NCBI GenBank assembly: GCA_001970955.1
Contig: MPUH01000557.1
Span: forward strand, 1-46,150
Direction of reading: 5' to 3'
From: Stentor coeruleus
Lineage: Eukaryota > Ciliophora > Heterotrichea > Heterotrichida > Stentoridae
Length of the DNA: 46,150 nucleotides
Position 1 is the stretch's first letter. Each line of letters begins with the position of its first letter. Shown in pieces: positions 1-9,141 of the stretch. The notes under the pieces are model-generated. The model had not been told where the DNA came from. It did no database searches and saw nothing but the letters and a program-made list of their open reading frames with translations. The position numbers and the translations under genes are program-made.

Positions 1-1
1 T

Positions 2-3000
2 AAAGGAGCTTTGAATAGTATTATTCACAATATTAAGAAACGACCTCGTAATGCTTTACAAAATTGGAAGAATTTTAAGGACGCTTGCAACAAGAAAGAT
101 ATGATAGACAATGTAAGATCGCATAAACTTAAGAATTCTCTAGTGAAGCTTCCAATAAGAACTATGAGAGATAGTACTCAAAGAATTTTAGGAGGAGGAA
201 GTAAAGCTGTTGGAGCCCTTAAGGTAATTTTCTTAGCCCTTGACAAACTTTCTAAGCGTTTCTTCTATGTCTGGAAAGATTACATTACACAAACAAAGAC
301 TAAAAACTTAATGACCAATCTTACAAGTCAGCGTCTTCGCATTAATTTATCAAGAATTCCTCTAAGAACTCTTCTTATTTCTTTCAAAAATATTTATGGC
401 AAAGAACAAGCAACTGAAGCCCAAATAAGATCATACAAAATGCTCTTTGGTATTTTCAGAATCCCAATGAGAACTTTACGTAATTCTGTTAATATGATGA
501 TTGATAAAGAAGATAGAGTTCGTAGTGCTATGACTAGAATTTTCAATTTCATGATCCAAACAACTCGTCGAAGTTTTGTTCACTGGACTAAAATTACTTT
601 ACTTATCAAACAAGAAGCTTTATTGGATAATGTAAAATCTAATAAACTTCTTAATGCTTTAACTAGAGTTCCTAAAAGAACTTTAAGAGATGCTCTTGCA
701 AGAATTGTTGGAGATGGTAATAAAGCTGTTGGGACAATCAAGAGAAGCTTTATGAATATGCTTAGAAAACCTAGATCTGCTGTGCTTAAATGGGTTAAAT
801 ATTCACAAGGTATTGATAAGAAAGCTTTCCATGATTCTATCACAACTTTAAAACTTAAGTCTGCAATGGAAAATATTATAAGGAGGACTATAAGAGATGC
901 AGAGCAAAGAATTATTGGTGGTGGAGATAAAATTAAAGGTCAAATGACAAATTTGATTAACAATCTTAAGAAAAAACCAAGAAATGCTCTAAAACAATGG
1001 AAGGACTTTGTTGATGGAATTAAGACTAGAGGACTTTTGGATAATGTTAGAAGTCAACAACTTAAGAATGTTTTGTCAAGAGTTCCAAGAAGGACTATGA
1101 AAGATGCTGTACAGAGGATTGTTGGAGATGGAAATAAAGTTAAAGGTGCTATGAATAGTTTGATTAGTAATTTGAAGAAAAAACCAAGAGAAGCTATTAA
1201 GTTATGGAGGAATTTTGTTAATGATATTAAGACTAGAGGACTTCTTGATGGTGCTAGATCTTTGAAACTTAAAAACTGTATAAGTGGTATTCCTAGAAGA
1301 ATCCTTAAAGATGGTGTTCAAAGAATTGTTGGAGATGGAAATAAAGCTAAAGCTGCCCTTAGATCTTTACAGTCTAAAATAGAAAAAAGAGAAAGAGATG
1401 CTCTTAATAAATGGAAAATGTTTATTGATAATATAAAGAAAAAGAACTTTATGGATAATGTTAGATCACAGAAACTTAAAAATTGTATGGAAAGAATCCC
1501 AAGAAGGGTTATCAAAGATGCAGGACAAAGAATACTTGGAGATGGGAATAAAGTTAAAGGAGCTCTAAGGACTATGCTTAATGCTATCAAAAATAAACCA
1601 AGAGTTGCTTATAATTTATGGAAAGCCTTTAAAGAACAATGCGCTAAAAAAGATATAATGGATAATGCAAGATCACAGAAACTTAATAATTTACTTAAGA
1701 AAATCCCAACAAGAGTTCTTAGAGACTCTGTTCAAAGAATGGTAGGAGAAGGGACAAAGGTTAAAGGTGCAATGAAATCAATCATTAATTCAATCAAGCG
1801 AAAGTCTGAAGTTGCATATAACAAATGGAAAGAATTTGTTGAAGATATTAAGAAAAAGAATGTTATGGATAACCTTAGATCTCAAAAACTTAAAAACGCT
1901 ATGGAAAGAATCCCTAGAAGAGTTGTCAAAGATGTAGCAGAAAGAATTCTTGGAGAAGGTGACAAGCTTAAAGGAGCGATGAAGAGTTTAATTGAAAGAT
2001 TCAAAAACAAAGCTAAACTTGCTATTAAATTATGGGGCAATTACGTTAAAGATATTAAAGCTAAGAAATTACTAGACGGAGTTAAAAGCCAAAAATTATA
2101 TAATTCTCTTTCTAAGATTCCATTAAGAACAATGAGAGATAAGTTTGAAAGAATTGTCGGAGAAGGAGACAAACTTAAAGGAGCTTTGAATAGTATTATT
2201 CACAATATTAAGAAACGACCTCGTAATGCTTTACAAAACTGGAAGAATTTCAAAGATGCTTGCAACAAGAAAGATATGATGGACAATGTAAGATCACATA
2301 AACTTAAGAATGCTCTTGTTAAAATCCCAACAAGAACAATCAAAGACAGTGCTCAAAGAATTTTAGGAGGAGGAAGCAAAGCAATAGGAGCCCTTAAGGT
2401 GATCTTTGTAACCCTTGATAAGATGTCAAAGAGATATTTCTATTTCTGGAGAGATTATATCAAACAAACTAAGAACAAAGAAATCATGACAACTATTACT
2501 AGCCAAAAACTCCGCATTAACCTTTCTAGAATTCCTCTACGAACCTTATTATCAGTCTTCAGAGATATTCACGGTAAAGATCAAGCATCTAAAGAAGAAA
2601 TTCGTGCATTAAGATTACTAATCAGTCTATTAAGAACCCCAAGAAGAACTTTACGTTCATCATTCAATGTCATTAACGATAACGAAAATAGAGCTCGAGC
2701 AATGATGACAAGGATTTTCAATTTCATCATCCAAACAACTCGTCGAAGCTTTGTCCACTGGTCTAAAATCACTTTACTTATCAAACAAGAAGCTCTTCTT
2801 GACAATGTTAAAAGCCAAAAACTTCTAAATGCCTTAATACGTGTACCAAAAAGAACTCTAAAAGACTCATTCTCACGGTTAATAGGTGATGGCAACGTAT
2901 CAAAAGGTATTATTGTCAGGGCAATATCTAAAATTCTCCGCAAGCCAAGATCTGCAGTATCACGTTGGGTTAAATACTCTCAAAACATTGACAAAAAGAC

Positions 3001-6000
3001 TTCTCTAGACGCAATGAGAATACTTCAACTCAAGATCTCAATGACAGGCATATTAAAACGAACTCTTCGTGATTCTTCACAAAGAATCCAAGGTGCTGGT
3101 GATAAGATTAAAGGAGCAATGACAGGTATGATTGATTCATTAAAGAAAAAGCCAAGAGATGCTATGAAAAAATGGAGAGATTATATAAAAGCATGTGATA
3201 GCAAGTCTATGATGGATAATATCAGAAGTCAAAGGCTTAAGGAAGTTCTTGGTCGAGTACCTAAAAGAGTTATGAGAGATGCAGTTCAAAGGACAACTGG
3301 AGATGGAAGTAAATTAAAAGGTGCTATAAACAGTGTATTAGCTAATTTGAAAAAACGTCCAAGAGATGCTTTGAAAATGTGGAGGAAGTTTGTTGAAGAT
3401 ATTAAATCTAAGAGACTTATGGATGGTATGAGAGCTCATCAAGTTAAAGGTGCCTTAAATAATATTATTAAAAGGACAATGAGAGATGCTTCACAAAGGC
3501 TTTTAGGAGATGGGAACAAAGTTAAAGCAGCTGTAAAATCTTTAGAGGCTAAGATTCGTATTAGAGAAAAATCTGCATATGATATGTGGAGAGCTTATGT
3601 TGATAATATTAAAAAGAAGAGAATTATGGACAATCTACGTTCAGAAAAACTTAAAGTAGCACTTTTAGGTATTCCAAGACGAGTTATTAAAGATGCTAAA
3701 GAAAGAATTCTTGGAGATGGAAGTAAAGTTAGAGGAGCTATTAAGAGTATTCTTGCTGCTATTAGAAACAAACCTCGCCAAGCTTTGAAAATATGGAAGG
3801 ATTATATAGAAAAATGCAAACGTGGAGATATTCTTGACAATGCTCGCAGACAGAAATTTGGAGCTATTTTTGAAAAGATTCCACGTAGGACTTTGAGAGA
3901 TTCTGTACAAAGAATGCTAGGTGAAGGTACAAAGATCAAAGGAGCTATTAAATCAATTCTTAATAAAATCAAACAGATGCCAAGAGATGCATTGAATAAA
4001 TGGAGAAACTTTGTCAATGATGTCCGTATGCGTAAACAATATGATGCAGTCAGATCTAGCAAATTACTCTTTATTTTAACTAAAATCCCACGTAGAACTG
4101 TAAAAGATGTATCAGAAAGAATTATAGGAGAAGGAGATAAAGTTAAAGGGGCACTTAAGAATATAGTTAATGGGTTGAAAAAACAAATGTCAACAAGTCT
4201 ACGTAAATGGAAAGGGGCAGTTGAAGATATGAAGAAAAAAGGTCTTCTTGATGGTGTTAAAAGCCAAAAACTTAAATTCTCACTATCTAGAATCTGTTTA
4301 AGGACAAGTAAAGATACATTTGAAAGAATTTCAGGAGATGGAAGCAAAGTTAAAGGTGCACTTAATAGTATTTTACATTCTATTAAAAGAATGCCTAAGA
4401 ATGCTATGGATAAATGGAGGAAATATATTGAAGCTTGTAGAAGTAAAAAGATGTTAGATGCTGTGAGATCACAGAAACTTTTGTTACATCTTAATAGAAT
4501 TCCTTTAAGAGTTATTAAAGACTCATGTCAGAGAGTTATTGGATCTGGTAGTAAAGCTAAAGGTGCATTGAAAGTTTTGTTTATGACTTTTGATAAACAG
4601 TCTAAAAGAGCATTTTATGTATGGAAAGATTTCTTGAAAGCTACAAAGACTAAACAACTTTCTAATAACCTTGTAAGCCAGAAACTTGCTATGGCCCTTT
4701 CACGTTTACCAGCTAGAGTTTTAAGACTTACATTCAAGTCTGTGGTTCCAGAAGATGGTAAAATCCGCAGAGCATTAAGAGGAATATGCTTCGTCTTTGA
4801 TAAAGGTTTAGAAAGTTCTCTGATTAAGTGGAAATCTTTCTTAAAAGACAGGGTTATCAAAGATAAAAACACTGCACTTAAAGGAATGAAGATCAAAGAT
4901 TCACTTGGCAAGCCTGCAAGAAGAGTCCTAAGGTCAGCAAAATCTCATGCAGACCATGATAATTCAAAACTTAGACTATGCTTGAAAGTATTAAGTACCA
5001 ACTTTATCAAAATCTATCAAGATAGCTTTAAACGTTGGCTATTTGTAACAAAGCCTGCTCATTTATTAACCCAACTAAAAGGTCACAACTTGACATCAGT
5101 TCTCAGTCGCATTCCTCAACGTACAATCCGTGGAGGTTTCATCAAAATCTTAGGTATCGGCTATAGAGTTAAAGGAATTATAAGCAATCTTAACAATACT
5201 TTCAACAATGGTCTTAAATCAGCTCTGAAAAAATGGGTCGATTTCAAATCTCTTTGTAACAGAAACGAACTTATGAATCAATCTCGTAGCGCTAAATTAA
5301 GAATATCTTTAGAAAAACTTAAACTTAGGACAATGAGAGAGGCATTAGAAAGTGTTAAAGACCAAACTAGTAGCAAATTAATGAAAGTTCTTAATGATCT
5401 TGATACTACATGCAAAAGAAAACCTAAAGCCGCTATTGAGCATTGGAAGAAATATGCTAAGTTTATTGATGAGAAAAAACTTCTTAATAACGCAAGATCT
5501 TTAAGATTAGACAGATCACTTAAAGGACTTTCATTAAGAACAATGAAAGATGCTACAGGACGTATGCTTAATGATGGAGATAAGATTAAAGCTACTTTAC
5601 GTTCAATGGAATCTGTTGCTAAGAAATTATTAAAACAAGCTATGGATAAATATAAGAAATATATAAATGATCTTAAAAATAAGAGATTATTTGATAATGC
5701 TCGTTCACAACAATTGAAGGGTTCAATGGAAAGATTAACTAAGAGAACTTTGAGATCAGTCGTAAATAATGTTGTTGGTGAAGGAAATAATGTTAAAGGA
5801 GCTTTAAGAAGATTAGTTATGGCTTATAATAAAAAGACCAAGAGTGCATTTGAAAATTGGAAGAAATTCGTTGCTGATGGTATGAAAAAACAGTTTTTGA
5901 ATGCTAGAAGAGCTCAGCAACTCAATAATAATTTGATTAGGATGCAATTGAGGACAATGAAAGGTGCTAGTTCAAGGATTATTGGAGCTGGAGATGTTAC

Positions 6001-6600
6001 TGAAGGTATTATCACAAAGTTGTATAAGGCTATAGAAAAACTTCCACTTATTGCCTTTTCAAAATGGAAACAGTATATGAATGATATTAAATCTAAGAAA
6101 CTATTTGATATGGCCAGAAGCGAAAAACTCAAAAGTGCAATGTCTAGATTGGTTTCAAGAACTGTGTCATCAGTTGTAACAAAATTCAAACCTGATGGAA
6201 TAGAAAAAGCTAAAAAAGCACTCATCGATTTGTTTAGACAAGCCCTAAATATTGAAAGAGATGGATTCAATAAATGGCGTGAATATGTTAACAAAGTAAA
6301 TCAAAAAGGATTACTTGACCAATATAGAACTGTAAAACTTAAGGAGTCGCTTGATAAAATCAAACAAAGAACACTTAAAGATTGCTATGAAAGAGCAGTA
6401 GGAGGAGGAAGTAAAGTTGCTAAAAAACTTAATTCTCTATTCGCAGCTTCTAAAAAGATGGCCAAATTAGCAGTTGACAAATGGCGCCAATATTTAAGTG
6501 ATGTTAAAAACAAGAAACTCTTTGATAGCGTTCGCTCACTTAAACTTAAACAATCATTAGAAAGTATTGCTAAAAGAACTTCCAAATCATTTACAGAGCA
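2..6600 (+). repeat. Two-tier coding repeat: ~207-bp units inside a 2,175-bp higher-order repeat
   Basis: The base unit is about 207 bp (69 codons). A higher-order period of 2,175 bp (725 codons) is visible: the 'KGALNS' unit occurs at 2, 2177 and 4352, spaced exactly 2,175 bp each time. A second landmark, the segment encoding 'QTTRRSFVHW', starts at 556 and 2731, again 2,175 bp apart. The third copy is more diverged and has gained 102 bp by the matching Trp helix (SFKRW at 5024). Copies 1 and 2 are almost identical in DNA over the first ~60 bases and diverge afterwards. Confidence 0.9.
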
Positions 6601-8203
6601 AATAACTTATGATGATAATAATGTTAAAAGTGCCTTGAGAAGACTTTATATGATTGCTGACAAGCAAATCCAAACAGCTTATAAGAAATGGAGACAATAT
6701 TTAGCAGACTCTAGCAACTTAAACAATAAAAGAGGAAATGCTTTAAGAAGAAGATTAGATGCTATTGTCCAAAAACAATCCAAGAAAGTTATGTATCAAA
6801 TATTAGGTCCAAATGATAAAGTTGCTTGTAAACTACGTGATCTTGCTAAATATGCTGATAGAATTTCAAGACAGGCTATGAATAATTGGAAAGCTTCTGT
6901 TTATGATTCTCTTACCCAGAAACTTAGAATGGTTATAAGAGCTGAAAAATTCAAATACAACATGACTAAAATCGTTCAAAGAACCTCTCGTACTGTATAT
7001 GTTAGAAGCTCAGGAAAAGGTAAAGTTGCTAGTATCATGGGCAGATTAGTATCTTCATTCACAGGTAAACAAAAAGAATCTTTCCTTCGTTTCATTTTAT
7101 ATACAATTTCTCGTAAACAAAGACAACAAGGCTTTGTTGTACGCATAGGAAATGTTGGAAGAACATTTATGAATAGAACACTTAAGACAGTTCTTAGTGC
7201 AGTTGTTGGTGATGGTCGTGTAAAAAGACTTCTTGAAAAACTATGCAAGAACTATCAGAATATGGTAAAGGAAGCATACAAGAAAATGTGGCATAGAGTT
7301 GAAAAGATCAGGACAATCAAGAAAATCAATTCAGCTTACTTTGTATTTAGAACTTTACTGGCATATGCTAAGAAAGTTTTAGCTGTGAGGTTTAAATATT
7401 GGATGAATCTTGAATATTTAAGACGTCGAAGAATTATGAAGAAGTCTACTGCTAAAATGATGGCTTTCAGTTCAGTATCTTATGAAAGTGCATTCTGGAA
7501 ATGGAAATATGTCTTATCATCCACTGGTTTCCAATTATTACCTAAACATTCATTAGCTTTCAAGAGATTTGTTTTGATAGGAGCTAATTATCAAAAACGC
7601 TTAGAACAATTCTCATTCTATAAGCTAGCTTTATGGTATAAGAATATGGGATATGGGCAAAAGATGAGTATTCCTGATACAATTGCTCATTTAAATAAAC
7701 ATTCAAGAGACCTTTCAGTTGATGATCCTTCAAGAATGAGTTCAGTACAACCAAAGAGTATTGAAAACCCAAGTGGAATAAGTACAGTAGCTTCAGGAAA
7801 ACTTTCAAGAGAAGAAGTTACTTCAATAAATCAAATGGGTGCACTTGAAATGCTCTTTAATCAGCTTAAAGGTGCGAAAACTAGGAATATTTCTTGGGGC
7901 ATGTGCTCAATACTTACATATAGTAGGCAGATTGGATTTTATGATAATGAAAGATCGAGACTTATTGACCAAATTAATGAATTGAGATTTGAAAAGCACA
8001 GTTTGTTAGAAGATAATAATACTCTCAGACATCATAATGAAAGTTTGATTGATAATCTTGAAAAAACTAATCTTGAGTTCCAAACATTGTCTCTGCATTT
8101 AGACCAAATGAGACTTGTCAGGATGGTCAGAGTGGTTTCTAAGATGATTGAAGTCCCAATGGCTGAAGCATTCTCTTTTCTTTACGAAAATAACTTAGAA
8201 TAA
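2..8203 (+). CDS. Giant 69-residue-repeat scaffold protein, Sfi1-like (partial, 5' end outside window)
   Basis: The frame is open from base 2 to the TAA at 8201-8203, about 2,733 residues, and no start codon is visible, so the gene continues beyond the left edge. Most of it is a tandem repeat of roughly 69 residues. Each unit has an anchor like 'ALKxWKxF', a basic stretch ending 'LLDNxRSQKLKN', a motif 'RIPRRTxRDAxQRI' and a loop 'GxGxKxKGA'. One Trp per unit in a basic amphipathic helix resembles the centrin-binding helices of Sfi1. Heterotrich ciliates (Spirostomum, Stentor) are known to have giant Sfi1-like spasmin/centrin-binding proteins in their contractile myonemes, so a calcium-dependent contractile scaffold is the likely role; this is inference. 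Repeats fade after about residue 2,330. The last 230 residues are non-repeated and include a coiled coil ('DQINELRFEKHSLLEDNN', 'LIDNLEKTNLEFQTL'). A second repeat tier of exactly 2,175 bp lies on top of the 69-residue units. Confidence 0.8.
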   Translation, partial: KGALNSIIHNIKKRPRNALQNWKNFKDACNKKDMIDNVRSHKLKNSLVKLPIRTMRDSTQRILGGGSKAVGALKVIFLALDKLSKRFFYVWKDYITQTKTKNLMTNLTSQRLRINLSRIPLRTLLISFKNIYGKEQATEAQIRSYKMLFGIFRIPMRTLRNSVNMMIDKEDRVRSAMTRIFNFMIQTTRRSFVHWTKITLLIKQEALLDNVKSNKLLNALTRVPKRTLRDALARIVGDGNKAVGTIKRSFMNMLRKPRSAVLKWVKYSQGIDKKAFHDSITTLKLKSAMENIIRRTIRDAEQRIIGGGDKIKGQMTNLINNLKKKPRNALKQWKDFVDGIKTRGLLDNVRSQQLKNVLSRVPRRTMKDAVQRIVGDGNKVKGAMNSLISNLKKKPREAIKLWRNFVNDIKTRGLLDGARSLKLKNCISGIPRRILKDGVQRIVGDGNKAKAALRSLQSKIEKRERDALNKWKMFIDNIKKKNFMDNVRSQKLKNCMERIPRRVIKDAGQRILGDGNKVKGALRTMLNAIKNKPRVAYNLWKAFKEQCAKKDIMDNARSQKLNNLLKKIPTRVLRDSVQRMVGEGTKVKGAMKSIINSIKRKSEVAYNKWKEFVEDIKKKNVMDNLRSQKLKNAMERIPRRVVKDVAERILGEGDKLKGAMKSLIERFKNKAKLAIKLWGNYVKDIKAKKLLDGVKSQKLYNSLSKIPLRTMRDKFERIVGEGDKLKGALNSIIHNIKKRPRNALQNWKNFKDACNKKDMMDNVRSHKLKNALVKIPTRTIKDSAQRILGGGSKAIGALKVIFVTLDKMSKRYFYFWRDYIKQTKNKEIMTTITSQKLRINLSRIPLRTLLSVFRDIHGKDQASKEEIRALRLLISLLRTPRRTLRSSFNVINDNENRARAMMTRIFNFIIQTTRRSFVHWSKITLLIKQEALLDNVKSQKLLNALIRVPKRTLKDSFSRLIGDGNVSKGIIVRAISKILRKPRSAVSRWVKYSQNIDKKTSLDAMRILQLKISMTGILKRTLRDSSQRIQGAGDKIKGAMTGMIDSLKKKPRDAMKKWRDYIKACDSKSMMDNIRSQRLKEVLGRVPKRVMRDAVQRTTGDGSKLKGAINSVLANLKKRPRDALKMWRKFVEDIKSKRLMDGMRAHQVKGALNNIIKRTMRDASQRLLGDGNKVKAAVKSLEAKIRIREKSAYDMWRAYVDNIKKKRIMDNLRSEKLKVALLGIPRRVIKDAKERILGDGSKVRGAIKSILAAIRNKPRQALKIWKDYIEKCKRGDILDNARRQKFGAIFEKIPRRTLRDSVQRMLGEGTKIKGAIKSILNKIKQMPRDALNKWRNFVNDVRMRKQYDAVRSSKLLFILTKIPRRTVKDVSERIIGEGDKVKGALKNIVNGLKKQMSTSLRKWKGAVEDMKKKGLLDGVKSQKLKFSLSRICLRTSKDTFERISGDGSKVKGALNSILHSIKRMPKNAMDKWRKYIEACRSKKMLDAVRSQKLLLHLNRIPLRVIKDSCQRVIGSGSKAKGALKVLFMTFDKQSKRAFYVWKDFLKATKTKQLSNNLVSQKLAMALSRLPARVLRLTFKSVVPEDGKIRRALRGICFVFDKGLESSLIKWKSFLKDRVIKDKNTALKGMKIKDSLGKPARRVLRSAKSHADHDNSKLRLCLKVLSTNFIKIYQDSFKRWLFVTKPAHLLTQLKGHNLTSVLSRIPQRTIRGGFIKILGIGYRVKGIISNLNNTFNNGLKSALKKWVDFKSLCNRNELMNQSRSAKLRISLEKLKLRTMREALESVKDQTSSKLMKVLNDLDTTCKRKPKAAIEHWKKYAKFIDEKKLLNNARSLRLDRSLKGLSLRTMKDATGRMLNDGDKIKATLRSMESVAKKLLKQAMDKYKKYINDLKNKRLFDNARSQQLKGSMERLTKRTLRSVVNNVVGEGNNVKGALRRLVMAYNKKTKSAFENWKKFVADGMKKQFLNARRAQQLNNNLIRMQLRTMKGASSRIIGAGDVTEGIITKLYKAIEKLPLIAFSKWKQYMNDIKSKKLFDMARSEKLKSAMSRLVSRTVSSVVTKFKPDGIEKAKKALIDLFRQALNIERDGFNKWREYVNKVNQKGLLDQYRTVKLKESLDKIKQRTLKDCYERAVGGGSKVAKKLNSLFAASKKMAKLAVDKWRQYLSDVKNKKLFDSVRSLKLKQSLESIAKRTSKSFTEQITYDDNNVKSALRRLYMIADKQIQTAYKKWRQYLADSSNLNNKRGNALRRRLDAIVQKQSKKVMYQILGPNDKVACKLRDLAKYADRISRQAMNNWKASVYDSLTQKLRMVIRAEKFKYNMTKIVQRTSRTVYVRSSGKGKVASIMGRLVSSFTGKQKESFLRFILYTISRKQRQQGFVVRIGNVGRTFMNRTLKTVLSAVVGDGRVKRLLEKLCKNYQNMVKEAYKKMWHRVEKIRTIKKINSAYFVFRTLLAYAKKVLAVRFKYWMNLEYLRRRRIMKKSTAKMMAFSSVSYESAFWKWKYVLSSTGFQLLPKHSLAFKRFVLIGANYQKRLEQFSFYKLALWYKNMGYGQKMSIPDTIAHLNKHSRDLSVDDPSRMSSVQPKSIENPSGISTVASGKLSREEVTSINQMGALEMLFNQLKGAKTRNISWGMCSILTYSRQIGFYDNERSRLIDQINELRFEKHSLLEDNNTLRHHNESLIDNLEKTNLEFQTLSLHLDQMRLVRMVRVVSKMIEVPMAEAFSFLYENNLE

Positions 8204-8224
8204 TTAATCTTTTAGTACTCATAT

Positions 8225-9113
8225 TTAAAATTGTAAAAAAATAAGGAACTACTTCTACTATTTTCAGCAACGGCATTAAAAAATTTTAAACTTTTCGTTA
8301 AGTTTTCTTCTATAGAAAGAATTGCTGATTATCATATTTATAGCAGTTATTTGGAGCATTCTATACTGTAACAAGATTTTGTCTAGGAAACCAGTGCTTT
8401 ATCCTTCTTAAACAAGTTGATGTGCCCTGAATATAAGAGAAAGCCTATTAATATAATTAATTCATTATTAGCTCTGCTTTCGAAAATCTACTTTGCATCT
8501 CTAGGGCTTAAACTCCAAGTTTCAATATCATCAGGATCACTCCGCATCATATCACAAAAGCTCCTTCATGAGGATTTTTACTTTCCTATCAATAACTCTA
8601 ATTTGGTCAATAGTTTTAATTTCAAGGCTTAGTCTAGCATGGATTCAAAATATTTTATTCTCAACAATAGCTGAAATATTCAAATAATCAAACACATCAA
8701 TAGAATACTTCCAAGCATTTGCTTATCTTACTTCTTTATACATTCCATAAACTTGAGTAATTTGCCTGTTTTTATTATTTCTCTAAGTATTATAATGTTA
8801 TCAGAGTAGCAGGCTTTTAAAGCCAGCAAATACTGGAAGATCTCAACTAAATTATGCCTACGATCAACCTAATCTCCCATGAAAATATATCTATTTTCAG
8901 GGATTTCTCTACCTGTATTAAAAAGCTCAAGGAGATCATAGAACTGTCCATGAATATCTCCACATATTACTATATAAACACAAACTGGTTGAGCATTATT
9001 TTCTTCTAATAAATACATTTTAACCATTTCACCCAATTAAAATAATTCGATTTCAGGCAAGCATTTCCTTTCTTTAAAATTACTAACCATTGTTCAAGAG
9101 ACTTATCTGACAT
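8225..9113 (-). pseudogene. Relic of a PP6/Sit4-type serine/threonine phosphatase
   Basis: Read on the minus strand from an ATG at 9113 (MSDKSLEQWL), this is a recognisable PPP-family phosphatase. In order it shows '[10 protein letters not shown]', the metal-binding '[15 protein letters not shown]', 'YIFMGD*VDR' (stop where Tyr/Phe is expected), 'QYLLALKA', a frameshifted remnant of the RGNHE motif, 'ANAWKYSIDVFDYL', 'IHARLSLEIKTIDQIR' for HGGLSPDIKTLDQIR, 'SDPDDIETWSLSPRDA', 'AHQLV*EGY' and 'LVTV*NAPNNCY' for LVTVWSAPNYCY. The 'DIETWSLSPR' stretch is typical of PP6/Sit4 rather than PP2A, PP4 or calcineurin. There are several in-frame stops (three where Trp or Gln is expected) and at least three frameshifts, so it cannot make a phosphatase. 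It ends 28 nt short of the intact calcineurin stop codon but belongs to a different subfamily and is not a copy of that gene. Confidence 0.9.
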
Positions 9114-9141
9114 TTTTTATGTTGGAAGAGCTAATTATATA

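Noticed and set aside
580..7808. Many antisense ORFs of 60-180 codons across the giant repeat gene.
   Set aside because: They recur with the repeat unit and are hydrophobic shadows of the Lys/Arg-rich sense codons; no independent support.
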